Shown here piece after piece: positions 1 through 9,285 of a DNA stretch of 64,000 nucleotides. The notes under the pieces were generated by a model. The model did no database searches. It worked only from the letters and a program-made list of their open reading frames with translations, and was not told where the DNA came from. A program made the position numbers and the translations under genes. Source of the stretch: Tardiphaga sp. vice304. Its GTDB lineage: Bacteria; Pseudomonadota; Alphaproteobacteria; Rhizobiales; Xanthobacteraceae. The stretch covers positions 5,010,001 through 5,074,000 of the forward strand of contig NZ_CP041402.1 of NCBI RefSeq assembly GCF_007018905.1. Reading direction: 5' to 3'. Every line of letters begins with the position of its first letter. Position 1 is the stretch's first letter.

Positions 1-138
1 CTTTGCCAGTTCCGCCCGGAGCCGGTGCAGCACCAGCGCGGTCACGGGAACCGCCGATTTGGCCGGGGATCGCGGCGTTTTACCGACCCGGACCGGGCGA
101 ATAGCCCGCTTCCGCGCGGGTGGGGGTTTCTTTTTCAT
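1..138 (-). CDS. Hypothetical basic protein, N-terminal fragment (cut by window edge)
   Basis: An ATG at 138 on the minus strand opens a frame that runs off the left edge without a stop, giving 46 residues. The visible N-terminus begins [11 protein letters not shown] and is rich in Lys, Arg, Pro and Ala, followed by the more hydrophobic stretch [13 protein letters not shown]. It is divergent from purE with about 126 bp between the two starts. No family can be named from this fragment. The call rests on the open frame and the divergent arrangement only. Confidence 0.4.
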   Translation of the reverse strand, partial: MKKKPPPARKRAIRPVRVGKTPRSPAKSAVPVTALVLHRLRAELAK

Positions 139-264
139 GGGGTTTGCTACAAGACTTGGGCGTCTTCACCAAGACTGCATCATCTTGACGACGCACCTTG
201 CCTGGCAAGGGGCGACACCTGTATTTCCAGCCTATCTTTCTGGATTCGCGAAAGAAATCACGGA

Positions 265-750
265 ATGCCCGCCGTCACCATCATCATGGGAAGCCAGTCC
301 GACTGGGACACCATGCGCCACGCGGCCGAGACGCTCGAAACGCTCGGCATCGCGTGCGACAAGCAGATCGTCTCCGCACACCGCACCCCCGAGCGGCTGT
401 ACAGCTTTGCCAAAGGCGCCAAGGCCGCCGGCGTGCAGATCATCATCGCGGGTGCCGGCGGTGCAGCGCACCTGCCCGGCATGGCCGCGGCGCTGACCGA
501 GCTGCCGGTGTTCGGCGTGCCGATCCAGTCCAAGGCGCTGTCCGGCGTCGATTCGCTGTATTCGATCGTGCAGATGCCGGCCGGCATCCCGGTCGGCACG
601 CTGGCGATCGGCAAGGCCGGCGCCATCAATGCAGCCTTGCTCGCCGCTGCCGTGCTGGCGCTGCATGACGACGCACTCGCCGGCCGACTCAAGGCCTGGC
701 GTCAGGCACAGACCGATGCGGTCGCCCTTCGCCCAGAGGAAAAAGCGTGA
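265..750 (+). CDS. purE: 5-(carboxyamino)imidazole ribonucleotide mutase PurE
   Basis: PurE converts N5-CAIR to CAIR in de novo purine synthesis, working with PurK. The 161-residue product is the normal length for class I PurE. It shows the GSQSD loop (residues 9-13), SAHRTPER with His39 and Arg40, and [10 protein letters not shown] (63-72), the conserved phosphate/CAIR-binding and catalytic segments. The ATG at 265 was chosen because the family starts directly with the [10 protein letters not shown] strand; the frame is open further upstream but that part has no homology. Its stop overlaps the purK start by 4 bp, so the two are translationally coupled. Confidence 0.97.
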   Translation: MPAVTIIMGSQSDWDTMRHAAETLETLGIACDKQIVSAHRTPERLYSFAKGAKAAGVQIIIAGAGGAAHLPGMAAALTELPVFGVPIQSKALSGVDSLYSIVQMPAGIPVGTLAIGKAGAINAALLAAAVLALHDDALAGRLKAWRQAQTDAVALRPEEKA

Positions 751-1850
751 CCACTCCCCCCTTCAAGAAGCTGAAGCCCGGCGACACCATCGGCATCCTC
801 GGCGGCGGCCAGCTCGGCCGCATGCTCGCGTTGGCCGCCAGCCGGCTCGGCCTGCGCTGCGAGGTATTCTCGCCGGATCCGGATTCGCCGGCCTTCGACG
901 TGGTGCAGCACGCGACTTGTGCCGAATATGCCGACGTCGAGGCGCTCGAACTGTTCGCCAATGATTGCGACGTCATCACCTATGAATTCGAGAACGTGCC
1001 CACAGCCACCGCGATGATTCTTGCCGCACGCCGCCCGGTGCAGCCGGCACAGGCGATCCTGAGCACGACGCAGGACCGGCTGATCGAAAAGGATTTCATC
1101 ACGGGGCTGGGCATCGGGACCGCGGCCTATGCCGACGTGTCGTCGGCCGAAACCCTGCGCGCCGCGGTCGAAACCATCGGCCTGCCCGCGGTGATCAAGA
1201 CCCGCCGCTTCGGCTATGACGGCAAGGGCCAGACGATGATCCGGGCCGGCGACGACCTCGACCAGGTCTGGGAAGCCCTCGCCACCAAATCGGCGATCCT
1301 CGAGGCGTTCGTACCGTTCGAGCGCGAGATTTCGGTGATCGCCGCGCGCGGCGTCGATGGCCAGGTCGAATGTTTCGACGTCACCCAGAACGAGCACCGC
1401 GACCATATCCTGAAATTCTCCTACGCCCCCGCCGACGTCTCGGACGAACTCGCCGCCACGGCGCGCGGCATCGCCGAGAAGATCGCCGGCGCGCTCGATT
1501 ATGTCGGCGTGCTCGCCGTCGAACTGTTCGTGGTGGCGAGCCCCGAGGGCACCATCCTGCTGGTCAACGAGATCGCGCCGCGCGTTCACAATTCCGGGCA
1601 CTGGACGCTGGACGGCGCCTCGGTATCGCAGTTCGAGCAACACATCCGCGCCATCGCCGGCTGGCCGCTGGCCAAGCCGGTGCGCCACGGCCAGGTCACC
1701 ATGACCAATTTGATCGGCGACGACATCCTGACCTACGAGAACTGGATGACGGTCCCCGGCGCCACGGTGCATCTGTACGGCAAGGGCGCGCCGAAACCGG
1801 GCCGCAAGATGGGCCACGTCACCGAAGTGACCCGACCGGGCGGCAAATAG
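747..1850 (+). CDS. purK: 5-(carboxyamino)imidazole ribonucleotide synthase PurK
   Basis: ATP-grasp enzyme that makes N5-CAIR from AIR, bicarbonate and ATP, the step before PurE. It starts at GTG 747, which overlaps the purE stop (GTGA). The 367-residue product has the N-terminal nucleotide-fold motif GGGQLGRML (19-27), a central ATP-grasp domain with [12 protein letters not shown], and the late motif [14 protein letters not shown] that binds Mg-ATP in this family. Length and motif order are typical. It forms a two-gene purEK operon. Confidence 0.97.
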   Translation: MTTPPFKKLKPGDTIGILGGGQLGRMLALAASRLGLRCEVFSPDPDSPAFDVVQHATCAEYADVEALELFANDCDVITYEFENVPTATAMILAARRPVQPAQAILSTTQDRLIEKDFITGLGIGTAAYADVSSAETLRAAVETIGLPAVIKTRRFGYDGKGQTMIRAGDDLDQVWEALATKSAILEAFVPFEREISVIAARGVDGQVECFDVTQNEHRDHILKFSYAPADVSDELAATARGIAEKIAGALDYVGVLAVELFVVASPEGTILLVNEIAPRVHNSGHWTLDGASVSQFEQHIRAIAGWPLAKPVRHGQVTMTNLIGDDILTYENWMTVPGATVHLYGKGAPKPGRKMGHVTEVTRPGGK

Positions 1851-1856
1851 CGGGGC

Positions 1857-1890
1857 TTTGCTGGAAAAGCCCAGCAAATCTGCGATTTTT
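1857..1890 (+). terminator. Possible terminator after purK
   Basis: TTTGCTGG (1857-1864) pairs perfectly with CCAGCAAA (1871-1878) around a 6-nt loop. A run of five T occurs about 8 nt further on (1886-1890). The T-run is displaced from the stem, so it is a weak intrinsic terminator at best. It lies directly behind the purK stop. Confidence 0.35.
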
Positions 1891-2038
1891 CGTGCGTCAG
1901 GCGGGAAAACTGAGCGTTGGCAAGGTGGACATTCCGGATTCCATCTGGTACATCCGGCGCCTTGAAGTTGAGGACATGGCCCTCGTCGGTCCTTTGCTTT
2001 ACCCGAATTCCAATCCGATCAATTGAAGAGGATGCCGC

Positions 2039-2347
2039 GTGCAGGTTCTCGTTCGCGATAATAATGTCGATCAGGCTCTCAAGGCGCTCAAGAAGAAGAT
2101 GCAGCGTGAGGGTATTTTCCGCGAGATGAAGCTCCGCGGTCATTACGAGAAGCCGTCTGAGAAGAAGGCCCGCGAGAAGGCCGAAGCCGTGCGCCGTGCG
2201 CGCAAGCTGGCCCGCAAGAAGCTGCAGCGCGAAGGCCTGCTGCCGATGAAGCCGAAGCCGGTATTCGGTGCTGGTCCCGGTGGCGACCGTGGTGGCCGCC
2301 CGGGCGCCGCTGGTGCCGGTGCTGGTGCCCCGCGCACGCCGCGCTGA
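2039..2347 (+). CDS. rpsU: 30S ribosomal protein S21
   Basis: Small-subunit ribosomal protein that takes part in initiation by contacting the region near the 3' end of 16S rRNA. The GTG start at 2039 follows the purine-rich GAAGAGGA by a few bases and gives the family N-terminus [20 protein letters not shown]. The first 70 residues are a canonical basic alphaproteobacterial S21. Residues from about 78 onward form a Gly/Ala/Pro/Arg-rich tail ([14 protein letters not shown]...) that makes the protein 102 residues, longer than the 70-residue enteric form. Monocistronic, closed by a strong terminator. Confidence 0.96.
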   Translation: MQVLVRDNNVDQALKALKKKMQREGIFREMKLRGHYEKPSEKKAREKAEAVRRARKLARKKLQREGLLPMKPKPVFGAGPGGDRGGRPGAAGAGAGAPRTPR

Positions 2348-2373
2348 ACTATCGCGCAGGTTCTGAATTGAAT

Positions 2374-2402
2374 AACGCGGGTCCTCGGGCCCGCGTTTTT
2401 TT
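2374..2402 (+). terminator. Rho-independent terminator of rpsU
   Basis: AACGCGGG (2374-2381) pairs perfectly with CCCGCGTT (2390-2397), and the stem runs into a run of seven T (2396-2402). It sits 27 bp after the rpsU stop. This is a textbook intrinsic terminator on the plus strand. Confidence 0.9.
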
Positions 2403-2470
2403 GACCGGGTGCAATTGTTCGCTTGCCGGGCTACCAATACGGGCAGATCGCCACGCGAGATTTGGCATCC

Positions 2471-3121
2471 ATGGCATTATTGGTTGGCGAACCGATCCTG
2501 CGCCGTTCTCTGACGCTGGCCGCCGTGCTTGCGACGGGCTTCTGCTGCGCTGCCTGTTCGTTCGATATCGGATCGCTGACGCCGGGCTCCGGCAAGGACG
2601 CAACTCCGCAGACCACGCAGCCGGTCGCAACAGAGACGGCCGCCGCGGGCACCAATCCCCGCGAATCCCAGATCCACGCCGCGCGCGCCCAGACGCTGGC
2701 GCAGGCCGGCAAGACGGCGGAAGCCCTCGCCGAATTCAACGAGGCGCTGGATCTCGATCCGCACAATGCTAAAACGTTCTACCAGCGCGGCCTGCTCTAC
2801 CAGGCCGAAAAGCAGCATGAACTGGCGGTCGCCGATTTCACCTCCGCCAACGGCCTGACGCCGCAGCAGGCCGATCCCTTGCTAGGCCGTGCGACCAGCT
2901 ACCTGGCGCTTGGTAAGGCCAAGGAAGCCACGGTGGATCTCGACGAGGCCGTGCAGGCCTGGCCGCAGAACGGCCAGCTGTGGGTCATCCGGGGCGCCGC
3001 CTATGAGAAACTTGGCGACAAAGACAAGGCCGCGGATTCCTACAGCCGGGCGCTGCTGCTGCGCCCGAAGGACGAAGCCGCAAGGAGCGGCCTCGCGCGC
3101 ACCGGGGGCCGCGCGGGCTGA
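2471..3121 (+). CDS. Tetratricopeptide repeat protein, probable lipoprotein
   Basis: 216 residues from ATG 2471. The N-terminus RRSLTLAAVLATGFCCAACS is a signal sequence ending in a cysteine cluster, so lipoprotein processing is plausible although the lipobox is not ideal. Residues from about 60 onward hold three to four TPR units, for example AEALAEFNEALDLDPHNAK, HELAVADFTSANGLTPQQAD and DKAADSYSRALLLRPKDEAA. TPR proteins of this type are protein-binding scaffolds in the periplasm. An upstream in-frame start at 2423 exists but would bury the signal peptide. It converges on the next gene with only 12 bp between the stops. The partner is unknown. Confidence 0.8.
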   Translation: MALLVGEPILRRSLTLAAVLATGFCCAACSFDIGSLTPGSGKDATPQTTQPVATETAAAGTNPRESQIHAARAQTLAQAGKTAEALAEFNEALDLDPHNAKTFYQRGLLYQAEKQHELAVADFTSANGLTPQQADPLLGRATSYLALGKAKEATVDLDEAVQAWPQNGQLWVIRGAAYEKLGDKDKAADSYSRALLLRPKDEAARSGLARTGGRAG

Positions 3122-3133
3122 GTTCTCTTCGCG

Positions 3134-3964
3134 TTACCGGTCGAACTGCTTGGGAATCACCGAGTGAAACACCGACTTCGCGGCGGACAGCACGTCTTCG
3201 GCGACATTGGTGCGTTCGCCGCGGTTCGACCTGGCCGAATCGGCCTGCAGATCTAGCGGCGGTGGCGACGGAATATCGCCGGGCGGCACCGGCCCGCGGG
3301 AATCGGCATTCCGATCGGCGGCATAGGGCGGACGCGACGGAGTGGAGCCGTAGCTTTCGATCGGCGGCGTTGAGACGTTGATCGGCGGCGGCAGCTGCTG
3401 CAGCGTCTGCGGCGCCGGCACGCTGCGCGCGGCTTCCTGCACATGCGAGGGCTCGGTCGGCTTGGCCGCCTCCTGCACGACCGGTTGGGCCTCCCTGGTG
3501 GTGCGCAACCGCTCGATCGCGGCGCGCGCCAGCTCATTGGCGTCGCGGCGCTCCTCCGGCGTCGGGGAGGCAGCCGGTGCGATGCTGACGGTGGCCACCG
3601 GCGGCGTCACGACAGCTGGCGTCGCCTTGGCGACCGGCTTATCCCGGATCACCGGCTGATGCCGGCCAGGATTTGGCGCACTGGCGCTGTCTTTCTCGGA
3701 TTTGTCGATACTGGCCTTCTCTACCCTGGGCTTGCCAGCCGGCACGGCCGGCGCGCCCACGATGTCGGCGGACTTCTCGGCCGGGCTGGCGACGGCGGCC
3801 TTGCTGTCGATCGCCGCATCCGGCGTCGAGGCCACGGAAGCGGCCGGCTTGTCGGCATCGTTCTTCGGATTGATGTAGTGCGTGACAATATACGCGCCCA
3901 CAATGGTCGCGATGATCGACGGCAAAATGTCGATCGTAAACTTGGAAATGTACTTCATGATCAT
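3134..3964 (-). CDS. Membrane-anchored proline/alanine-rich protein of unknown function
   Basis: 276 residues with one N-terminal membrane segment (about 10-30, DILPSIIATIVGAYIVTHYI) followed by a long low-complexity Pro/Ala/Ser/Lys domain with no cysteines. This fits a bitopic inner-membrane protein with an extended periplasmic stalk. Starts at 3964 (MIM) and 3958 (MKY) are both possible. The C-terminal end (LSAAKSVFHSVIPKQFDR) is the only compact-looking part. I do not recognise a named family. It stands alone between convergent and same-strand genes. Confidence 0.65.
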   Translation of the reverse strand: MIMKYISKFTIDILPSIIATIVGAYIVTHYINPKNDADKPAASVASTPDAAIDSKAAVASPAEKSADIVGAPAVPAGKPRVEKASIDKSEKDSASAPNPGRHQPVIRDKPVAKATPAVVTPPVATVSIAPAASPTPEERRDANELARAAIERLRTTREAQPVVQEAAKPTEPSHVQEAARSVPAPQTLQQLPPPINVSTPPIESYGSTPSRPPYAADRNADSRGPVPPGDIPSPPPLDLQADSARSNRGERTNVAEDVLSAAKSVFHSVIPKQFDR

Positions 3965-4102
3965 TGGATGGCCTCTTCCCCATCCGGTTGATGCGGGAAC
4001 TTTGAGGCTGATTCAGGGATCAATCACGACGGATCGGAGGCAGCTACCGGTCCGTCGTGCAAATTTGCGTCAGAGCTGGCTGACAGCAGCGGCGGGCTGC
4101 AA

Positions 4103-4393
4103 TCAGGCCTTCTTCACCTCGACTTCGAGAAAGACGATTTCATGGTCCGTCTCATTGAGCACGTCATGTTCGACGCCGGCCTTGCGGAAATACGATTTTC
4201 CCGTGGTGATCGGCGCCTGCGTGCGGCTGCCGTCCGGATGCACGATCGTCATCACGCTCGTGGTGATCGGAACGATCACATAGTCCATGCCATGGGTGTG
4301 GTGCCCGGTCGCGGCCCCCGGCGCGAGGCGCCATTCGGTGACGCGAACTTCGGCGGTGTCCTGCTGGACGTCTAACTGGGCAGCGAGCATCAA
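4103..4393 (-). CDS. Small single-domain cupin protein
   Basis: A 96-residue beta-barrel protein of the cupin superfamily. Cupin motif 1 is seen as GHHTHGMDYVIVPI, with candidate metal ligands His32, His34 and Asp37. Motif 2 holds GVEHDVLNETDHEIVFLEVE with a further His. The size fits stand-alone cupins that bind a metal and a small ligand, but the substrate cannot be deduced. It lies 15 bp downstream of the Ca2+/H+ antiporter gene on the same strand, so the two are probably co-transcribed. Confidence 0.8.
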   Translation of the reverse strand: MMLAAQLDVQQDTAEVRVTEWRLAPGAATGHHTHGMDYVIVPITTSVMTIVHPDGSRTQAPITTGKSYFRKAGVEHDVLNETDHEIVFLEVEVKKA

Positions 4394-4408
4394 CGTTTCC
4401 TTCGATCG

Positions 4409-5503
4409 TTACGGCACAAATACCACGAGCAGGAATACCGCAAACACCAGCAGATGCACCATGCCGAACAGGATATTCGTCACGCCCGTGGCGAAGGTCA
4501 GCATGCTGATCGCGAATGTCATCACCAGCAGCACCATCTCGCGCGGGGCGAGACCGAGCACCAGCGGCTTATCGAGCAGCCAGGCCACCAGTGCCACCGC
4601 CGGGACGGTCAGACTGATCGTCGCCAGTGCGGAGCCCAACGACAGGTTGATACTTTTCTGCAGCTGGTTGTGGCGTGCCGCGGAGATCGCCGCGACGCTC
4701 TCCGGCAACAGCACCAGCAGCGCGACGACGATGCCGGAGAAGGCCGGCGGCGCGCCGATCGCGGCGGCGCCGGCGTCCACCACCACCGAGAACGATTTCG
4801 CCAGCAGCACGACGGCCACCAGCGAGACCACCAGCAGAATGGCGCTGATCGTGAGAACGCGGCCCGACGCGGGCACGGACTCATCGTCGCCATCATCGTC
4901 GCTGGAAATGAAGTAGTCCCGGTGCAGCATCGTCTGCGTGTAGAGAAACAGGCCATATAGAACCAGCGTGATGACGCTGACGAAGGCAAGCTGCAGGGCG
5001 GAGTACAGCGGGCCCGGCGTAGTCAGCGTGTAGTTCGGCAGGATCAGCGAAATGGTGGCGAGCACGATCAGCACGATCAAGTAGACCTTGGCGCCGCTGA
5101 CCTGGAATATCTGCTCCTGAAAGCGCAGACCGCCCGCCAGGATGCAAAGACCCACCAGGCCGTTGCAGACGATCATGACGACGGCAAACACCGTGTCCCG
5201 CGCCAGGGTGGGCACGGCCTTGTCGCCCAGCATGATCGTGGCGATGACCGCGACCTCGATGATGATCACCGACAAGGTGAGCAGCAGCGTGCCATAGGGC
5301 TCGCCAATCTTCTGCGCAATGACTTCGGCATGGTGGACCGCCGCAAACACCGTGCCGAACAGAATGATCAGCAGCACCACGGCGAACGCCATTCCCGAAA
5401 CGGACGGCGTGAACGTCAATCCGAATCCGGTCGATACGGCGACGAACACGGCGGCCAGCGCAGGAAACAGCCATGACGACCGCGGGATCGTGTTCATCGA
5501 CAT
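4409..5503 (-). CDS. chaA: Calcium/proton antiporter, ChaA type (CaCA superfamily)
   Basis: A 364-residue integral membrane protein with about 11 hydrophobic segments. The two inverted CaCA alpha repeats are visible: one around GEPYGTLLLTLSVIIIEVAVIAT, the other around LLVLLPESVAAISAARHNQLQKSINLSLGSALATI, each with the conserved Glu in the membrane. An acidic cytoplasmic loop (SSDDDGDDES) separates the halves, as in ChaA. Family members exchange Ca2+, Na+ or K+ for H+. ATG 5503 is preferred over the upstream TTG; ATG 5497 is also possible. Confidence 0.9.
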   Translation of the reverse strand: MSMNTIPRSSWLFPALAAVFVAVSTGFGLTFTPSVSGMAFAVVLLIILFGTVFAAVHHAEVIAQKIGEPYGTLLLTLSVIIIEVAVIATIMLGDKAVPTLARDTVFAVVMIVCNGLVGLCILAGGLRFQEQIFQVSGAKVYLIVLIVLATISLILPNYTLTTPGPLYSALQLAFVSVITLVLYGLFLYTQTMLHRDYFISSDDDGDDESVPASGRVLTISAILLVVSLVAVVLLAKSFSVVVDAGAAAIGAPPAFSGIVVALLVLLPESVAAISAARHNQLQKSINLSLGSALATISLTVPAVALVAWLLDKPLVLGLAPREMVLLVMTFAISMLTFATGVTNILFGMVHLLVFAVFLLVVFVP

Positions 5504-5659
5504 CGTTGAGGATCCGGGAAGCAAGAGAGGGAGTGACGCACACCAACGCGAAACCGGGCCATCGGTTGCTCAGCCCGGTCTGGCGCTTCGCCAGGCCGCC
5601 CTTCATGCGTATAAGAAGCAATCACCTCAAGGTGAGCCTGCACAAACGAAGGGAATGCC

Positions 5660-6052
5660 ATGTTTTCACATATTATGATCGGGACCAACGATCTCGAAGC
5701 CGGAAAGTCGTTTTATGACCGACTGCTTGGCACGCTGGACGTGCCGAACGGTGCGGTCGATCGCCACAGGGTGTTTTATCGCACCAAGACCGGCACCTTT
5801 TCGGTGTCGAAGCCGATCGACGGCAATCCGGCCACCCCGGCCAACGGCGGCACCATCGGATTTGCCGCGGCGTCGACCGCGCAGGTCGATGCCTGGCATG
5901 CCGCCGGCATCGCCAATGGCGGAACGACCTGCGAGGATGCGCCGGGTGTGCGCGACATGGGCGGCGTGAAGCTCTACCTCGCTTACCTGCGCGATCCCGA
6001 CGGCAACAAGCTCTGTGCGCTGTACCGCATGCCGAAGGATGCCGCGGCGTAA
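5660..6052 (+). CDS. VOC-family (glyoxalase/dioxygenase fold) protein
   Basis: A 130-residue protein with the vicinal oxygen chelate fold: MFSHIMIGTNDLEAGKSFYDRLLG is the first beta-alpha-beta module and KLYLAYLRDPDGNKLCALY the second. The candidate metal positions are variable (the early His5 is present), so the catalytic activity cannot be assigned. The motif RDPDGNK is typical of the group annotated as glyoxalase/bleomycin-resistance-like. It is divergent from chaA and convergent with pntB across a palindromic repeat. Confidence 0.85.
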   Translation: MFSHIMIGTNDLEAGKSFYDRLLGTLDVPNGAVDRHRVFYRTKTGTFSVSKPIDGNPATPANGGTIGFAAASTAQVDAWHAAGIANGGTTCEDAPGVRDMGGVKLYLAYLRDPDGNKLCALYRMPKDAAA

Positions 6053-6099
6053 GGCGACTGCCCCTGCCACGACACCTTGCGCACATCGACGCTCAGGTC

Positions 6100-6239
6100 A
6101 CCTCTCCCCAGCGGGGAGAGGTCGGCTCGCATCGCCAGATGCGAGCCGGGTGAGGGTCTTGTTTGGGTCGATGATTCGTAACCCCTCACCCGGATCGCTC
6201 GCTTCGCTCCCGATCCGACCTCTCCCTCCGGGAGAGGTG
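6100..6239. repeat. Family A palindromic intergenic repeat (A1)
   Basis: The outer arms are hairpins built on CCTCTCCCC...GGGGAGAGG at the left and CCTCTCCCTCCGGGAGAGG at the right. Between them lies a second inverted pair, GGGTGAGGG / CCCCTCACCC. It fills the gap between the convergent VOC and pntB genes. The same core recurs at about 20145, 47811, 55338 and 57074. Confidence 0.8.
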
Positions 6240-6275
6240 CCGAGTGCCGCCGCTCGATCCGCGATAAGGATCAAA

Positions 6276-6307
6276 CAAAAACGCCCGGTCTCGCGACCGG
6301 GCGTTTC
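6276..6307 (-). terminator. Terminator of the pnt operon
   Basis: AACGCCCGGTC pairs with GACCGGGCGTT around a TCGC loop (6280-6302). On the minus strand the stem is followed by TTTTTGTTTG, so it serves the pntB transcript, whose stop is at 6334. The plus-strand side also has T residues, so it may work in both directions. Confidence 0.85.
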
Positions 6308-6333
6308 GTATTGGGCTTGTGAAGAGCCTAGCT

Positions 6334-7740
6334 CTACATCGCCTTGACGATGTTCTCCGTCATCTTCTTGGCGTCGCCGAGCAGCATCATGGTGTTGTCG
6401 CGGTAGAACAGCGGGTTGTCGATGCCGGCATAGCCAGACGCCAGCGAACGCTTGATGAACATCACGGTACCGGCCTTCCAGACCTGCAGCACCGGCATGC
6501 CGTAGATCGGCGAGGTCTTATCGTCCTCGGCGGCCGGATTGGTCACGTCGTTGGCGCCGATCACGAAGGCGACGTCGGCCTGCGCGAATTCCGAGTTGAT
6601 GTCCTCGAGCTCGAACACCTCGTCATAGGGCACGTTGGCTTCGGCCAGCAGCACGTTCATGTGGCCGGGCATGCGGCCGGCGACCGGATGGATGGCGTAC
6701 TTCACCTCGACGCCTTCGGCCTTCAGCTTGTCGGCCATTTCGCGCAAAGCGTGCTGCGCCTGCGCCACCGCCATGCCGTAACCGGGCACGATGATGACCT
6801 TCTGCGCGTTCTTCATGATGAAGGCCGCGTCATCCGCCGAGCCGAGCTTGACCGGGCGCGCTTCGCCACCGGCACCCGCGCCGGCCGCAGCGGTTTCACC
6901 ACCGAAGCCGCCGAGGATCACCGAGATGAAGCTGCGGTTCATGGCGTGACACATAATGTAGGACAGGATCGCGCCGCTTGATCCGACCAGCGCGCCGGTG
7001 ATGATCAGCGCGGAATTGCCGAGCGTGAAGCCGATGCCCGCCGCGGCCCAGCCCGAGTAAGAGTTCAGCATCGAGATCACGACCGGCATGTCGGCACCGC
7101 CGATCGGGATGATCAGCAAGGCACCAAGTGCGAGTGCGATGATCACGATCAGCCAGAAATCCAGCGCGCTGCTGGTCTTGACCAGGCCGACGATGAACAC
7201 GACCAGCAGGATCGCCAGCACGATGTTGATGATGTGGCGGAACGGCAAGATGATCGGCGAGCCCGACATGCGGCCGGAGAGTTTCGCGAAGGCGATCACC
7301 GAACCGGTGAAGGTCAGCGCGCCGATGGCGACGCCGAGCGACATTTCGATCAGGCTGGCGCCGACGATCTTGCCGGTGACCGGATCGAGGATGCCAAACG
7401 CTTCCGGGGCATAAAACGCGCCCGCCGCGACCAGCACCGCGGCCATGCCGACCAGCGAGTGGAAGGCGGCGACCAGTTCGGGCATCGAGGTCATCGGCAC
7501 GCGTCGGGCGATCACCGCGCCGATGCTGCCGCCGATGGCGATGCCGAGGACGACGAGAACCCAGCCGAGCGCGTCGGCCGGCGGGTGCGCGGCCAGCGTG
7601 GTGACCACCGCGATGACCATGCCGGCCATGCCGAGGAAGTTGCCCTGGCGGGAGGACGCCGGGCTGGACAGCCCGCGCAGCGACAGAATGAACAGGACGC
7701 CTGCGACGAGGTACAGGACGGCGGCGAGATTGGCGTTCAT
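6334..7740 (-). CDS. pntB: NAD(P) transhydrogenase subunit beta PntB
   Basis: 468 residues from ATG 7740. The first half is about nine membrane segments; the last 180 residues form the NADP(H)-binding domain III, with the dinucleotide motif VPGYGMAVAQAQ and the conserved GANDVTNPAA and VWKAGTVMFIKRS segments. With PntA1 and PntA2 it couples hydride transfer from NADH to NADP+ to proton movement, supplying NADPH. It is the last gene of the operon, 10 bp after pntA2. An upstream extension of the frame is not homologous and was dropped. Confidence 0.97.
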   Translation of the reverse strand: MNANLAAVLYLVAGVLFILSLRGLSSPASSRQGNFLGMAGMVIAVVTTLAAHPPADALGWVLVVLGIAIGGSIGAVIARRVPMTSMPELVAAFHSLVGMAAVLVAAGAFYAPEAFGILDPVTGKIVGASLIEMSLGVAIGALTFTGSVIAFAKLSGRMSGSPIILPFRHIINIVLAILLVVFIVGLVKTSSALDFWLIVIIALALGALLIIPIGGADMPVVISMLNSYSGWAAAGIGFTLGNSALIITGALVGSSGAILSYIMCHAMNRSFISVILGGFGGETAAAGAGAGGEARPVKLGSADDAAFIMKNAQKVIIVPGYGMAVAQAQHALREMADKLKAEGVEVKYAIHPVAGRMPGHMNVLLAEANVPYDEVFELEDINSEFAQADVAFVIGANDVTNPAAEDDKTSPIYGMPVLQVWKAGTVMFIKRSLASGYAGIDNPLFYRDNTMMLLGDAKKMTENIVKAM

Positions 7741-7750
7741 CGGGTGGCCC

Positions 7751-8065
7751 TTACTTCTTTTTCTTCTGGTACATCGCCAGCATGCGCTGCGTGACCAGGA
7801 ACCCACCGAAAATATTGACGCATGCAAAAATCAACGCGACGAAGCCGAACAGCCGCGCCCAGACGCCGCCGCTGCCGACCATGTTGACGCCGACCGCCAG
7901 GAGGGCGCCGACCACGATCACCGAGGAGATCGCGTTGGTGACCGACATCAGCGGCGTATGCAGCGCGGGTGTCACCGACCACACCACGAAATAGCCGACG
8001 AACACGGCGAGCACGAAAATCGAAAGCTGAAAGACGAAAGGGCTGACCAGCGAGGCGTGATCCAT
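7751..8065 (-). CDS. pntA2: NAD(P) transhydrogenase subunit alpha part 2 (membrane part)
   Basis: A 104-residue membrane protein with three to four hydrophobic helices ([60 protein letters not shown]) and the conserved [17 protein letters not shown] signature of domain II. Ends in a KKKK tail. In this lineage the alpha subunit is split into soluble PntA1 and this membrane PntA2, as in Rhodospirillum. ATG 8065; 11 bp from the pntA1 stop. Confidence 0.95.
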   Translation of the reverse strand: MDHASLVSPFVFQLSIFVLAVFVGYFVVWSVTPALHTPLMSVTNAISSVIVVGALLAVGVNMVGSGGVWARLFGFVALIFACVNIFGGFLVTQRMLAMYQKKKK

Positions 8066-8076
8066 GGCGATTGTCC

Positions 8077-9207
8077 TCAAACAGTTTTTGGCTGGAAATT
8101 CGGATGGATGACGGCGCCGTCCTTCGTCAAGGCGGTGGCCTTGACCAGTTCGTCGTCCCAGTTCACCGCGAGCGCCTTGGTCGATTTGTCGATCATGGTC
8201 TCGATGAAGGCGAACAGGTTGCGCGCATACAGGCTGGAAGCCGAGGCCGCGACGCGACCGGCGACATTGGTGTAGCCGACGATCTTGACGCCGCCCACGT
8301 CGGCGACTTCGCCGGCGCGCGCGCCCTCGATGTTGCCGCCGCGCTCGACGGCGAGATCGACCAGCACCGAGCCGGGCTTCATCGAGGCCACCATCTCGGC
8401 GGTGACCAGACGCGGCGCGGGCCGGCCGGGGATCAGCGCCGTGGTGATGATGATGTCCTGCTTCTTGATATGCTCGGCGGTCAGCGCGGCCTGCTTGGCC
8501 TGATATTCCTTGGACATTTCCTTGGCGTAGCCGCCGGCGGTCTGCGCGTTCTTGAATTCCTCGTCTTCCACCGCGAGGAATTTGGCGCCCAGCGACTCGA
8601 CCTGCTCTTTCGTGGCAGGCCGCACGTCGGTGGCGGTGACCACGGCGCCGAGCCGGCGCGCGGTGGCGATCGCCTGCAGGCCGGCGACGCCGACGCCCAT
8701 CACGAACACCTTGGCCGCGGGAATCGTGCCGGCCGCCGTCATCATCATCGGGAAGGCGCGGCCGAACGATTCGGCGGCCTCGATCACGGCGCGGTAGCCG
8801 GCGAGGTTGGCCTGCGAGGACAGCACGTCCATCACCTGCGCGCGGGTGATGCGCGGCATCAATTCCATCGCAAAGCTGGACACGCCGGCCTCGGCCATCG
8901 CCTGCAGCGCGGCCTCGTTGCCGTAGGGGTCCATGATCGCGACCACCAGCGCGCCGCGCTTGTAGGTCGCCAGTTCGGCCGCCTCGGGGCGCTTCACCTT
9001 GATGACGATATCGGCGTCCTTGACCGCATCGGCCTCGATGGTCGCGCCCATCGCGGTGTAGTCCGAATCCGGCATGCCGGACTTCAGGCCGGCACCCGGC
9101 TCGATGGCGACATCGACGCCCAGCGCCTTGAACTTCTTCACCGTGTCGGGCGAGATCGCCACGCGCGGCTCGGCAGCGTCGATTTCCTTGGCAACGGCAA
9201 TCTTCAT
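8077..9207 (-). CDS. pntA1: NAD(P) transhydrogenase subunit alpha part 1 (NAD-binding)
   Basis: A 376-residue soluble NAD(H)-binding domain I, homologous to alanine dehydrogenase. It begins [23 protein letters not shown] and carries the Rossmann motif [20 protein letters not shown] followed by ATDVR, where the Asp binds the NAD ribose. The mobile-loop region [14 protein letters not shown] is present. The start at 9207 has a clear GGAGG 5-9 bp upstream on its strand. It precedes pntA2 and pntB in one transcript headed by the subunit IV gene. Confidence 0.97.
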   Translation of the reverse strand: MKIAVAKEIDAAEPRVAISPDTVKKFKALGVDVAIEPGAGLKSGMPDSDYTAMGATIEADAVKDADIVIKVKRPEAAELATYKRGALVVAIMDPYGNEAALQAMAEAGVSSFAMELMPRITRAQVMDVLSSQANLAGYRAVIEAAESFGRAFPMMMTAAGTIPAAKVFVMGVGVAGLQAIATARRLGAVVTATDVRPATKEQVESLGAKFLAVEDEEFKNAQTAGGYAKEMSKEYQAKQAALTAEHIKKQDIIITTALIPGRPAPRLVTAEMVASMKPGSVLVDLAVERGGNIEGARAGEVADVGGVKIVGYTNVAGRVAASASSLYARNLFAFIETMIDKSTKALAVNWDDELVKATALTKDGAVIHPNFQPKTV

Positions 9208-9285
9208 GGGGCCTCCGGCGGCGCAATGCGCGCGCGCGAGCAAATCAGGCGACGGCGCCGCGGGCGCGACGCAACCGGCGATGGA

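Noticed and set aside
25..264. 80-residue N-terminal extension of PurE
   Set aside because: The extension has no homology to PurE, which starts at the strand [10 protein letters not shown]; the extension also overlaps the divergent gene.
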